The notes under the pieces are model-generated. The model saw nothing but the letters and a program-made list of their open reading frames with translations. It was not told where the DNA came from and did not search any database. A stretch of 14,816 nucleotides of DNA. Source: an uncultured Bacilli bacterium (GTDB lineage Bacteria; Bacillota_I; Bacilli_A; RF39; UBA660). Below are positions 14,585-14,816 of the stretch, in pieces. The DNA is taken from the NCBI GenBank assembly GCA_934096535.1, contig CAKOMC010000036.1:1-14816 (forward strand), read 5' to 3'. Made by a program: the position numbers and the translations under genes. Each line of letters begins with the position of its first letter. Position 1 is the first letter of the stretch.

Positions 14585-14816
14585 ATGGAAAAAGAGCCAT
14601 TTATAAGTTTAGCATTACCAGAATCAGTATTAGGAGATAATAGATTAACTTACTTTGAGATAATATTATTAATAGACATTGTGTCACTATGTAAAAAAAT
14701 GGCTATTGTTGGCCTATTAATAGGTATTTTATGAAGAAGTTTGATTGTACCAAACCAACTGTATCAAAAAGTATAAGTAGTTTATCAAAAAATGGATATA
14801 TTGATATAGAAATTAA
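14585..14816 (+). pseudogene. Replication-initiator-like winged-helix protein, frameshifted and cut by window end
   Basis: GGAG (14576-14579) precedes the ATG at 14585. The first frame encodes MEKEPFISLALPESVLGDNR and then LTYFEIILLIDIVSLCKK, and ends at a TGA at 14732. If one A is added to the seven-A run at 14693-14699, the protein continues as NGYCWPTNRY-like sequence (here NGYCWPINRYF), then FDCTKPTVSKSISSLSKNGY and IDIEI to the window end. This is the familiar helix-turn-helix opening of replisome organiser and Rep-type proteins of plasmids, phages and integrative elements (DDRLT..EK.LY.EI ... GYC.ASN.YFA ... VS..I..L...GYI). It could be a true pseudogene, a homopolymer sequencing error, or a gene read by slippage on the A run. 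Confidence 0.65.

Noticed and set aside
1..14816. CRISPR array, tRNA or rRNA genes
   Set aside because: No regularly spaced direct repeats with unique spacers, cloverleaf-type sequence or conserved rRNA stretches were seen.

Overview
The window comes from a very AT-rich genome that reads TGG as tryptophan and TGA as stop. Long intact frames, strong AGGAGG-type ribosome binding sites and intrinsic terminators suggest a low-GC member of the Bacillota (a Bacilli, Erysipelotrichia or RF39-like gut lineage). The lineage is inferred from composition and gene style, not proven.

Positions 1-4170 look like ordinary chromosome. They hold the 3' part of an RND/MMPL-family membrane transporter gene with its terminator, then a co-directional group: 5'-methylthioadenosine/S-adenosylhomocysteine nucleosidase (mtnN), a 91-residue unknown protein, and a large leucine-rich-repeat protein, ending at a second terminator. 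Arginine codons here are often CGN.

Positions 4213-8400 are accessory and partly decayed. A self-contained superfamily 1 helicase with a C-terminal PD-(D/E)XK-like domain (4266-6953) is intact. It is followed by an unlisted 53-residue gene on the minus strand, a SWIM-type zinc-finger gene remnant whose start codon appears to have become ATA, a truncated N-acetylmuramoyl-L-alanine amidase, and a tnpV pseudogene broken by stops and frameshifts. A bulged hairpin at 8363-8395 closes the decayed stretch.

Positions 8406-14208 are the most interesting part. They form one tightly packed operon with its own promoter and terminator: a small PadR-like winged-helix protein, a DNA adenine methyltransferase with an N-terminal HsdR_N/PD-(D/E)XK-like domain, a two-TRD specificity subunit, a short DUF262 protein without the usual HNH nuclease domain, and a HEPN-motif protein overlapping it by 8 bases. 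There is no HsdR translocase. The set reads as a restriction-like or abortive defence system in which a DUF262/HEPN pair sits where a classical R subunit would be expected. Arginine is almost always AGA here, consistent with acquisition from elsewhere.

Positions 14209-14816 start another mobile or replicative unit. A non-coding leader carries nested inverted repeats and a terminator-like hairpin. It precedes a replication-initiator-like winged-helix gene that is frameshifted at a run of seven A and runs off the window.
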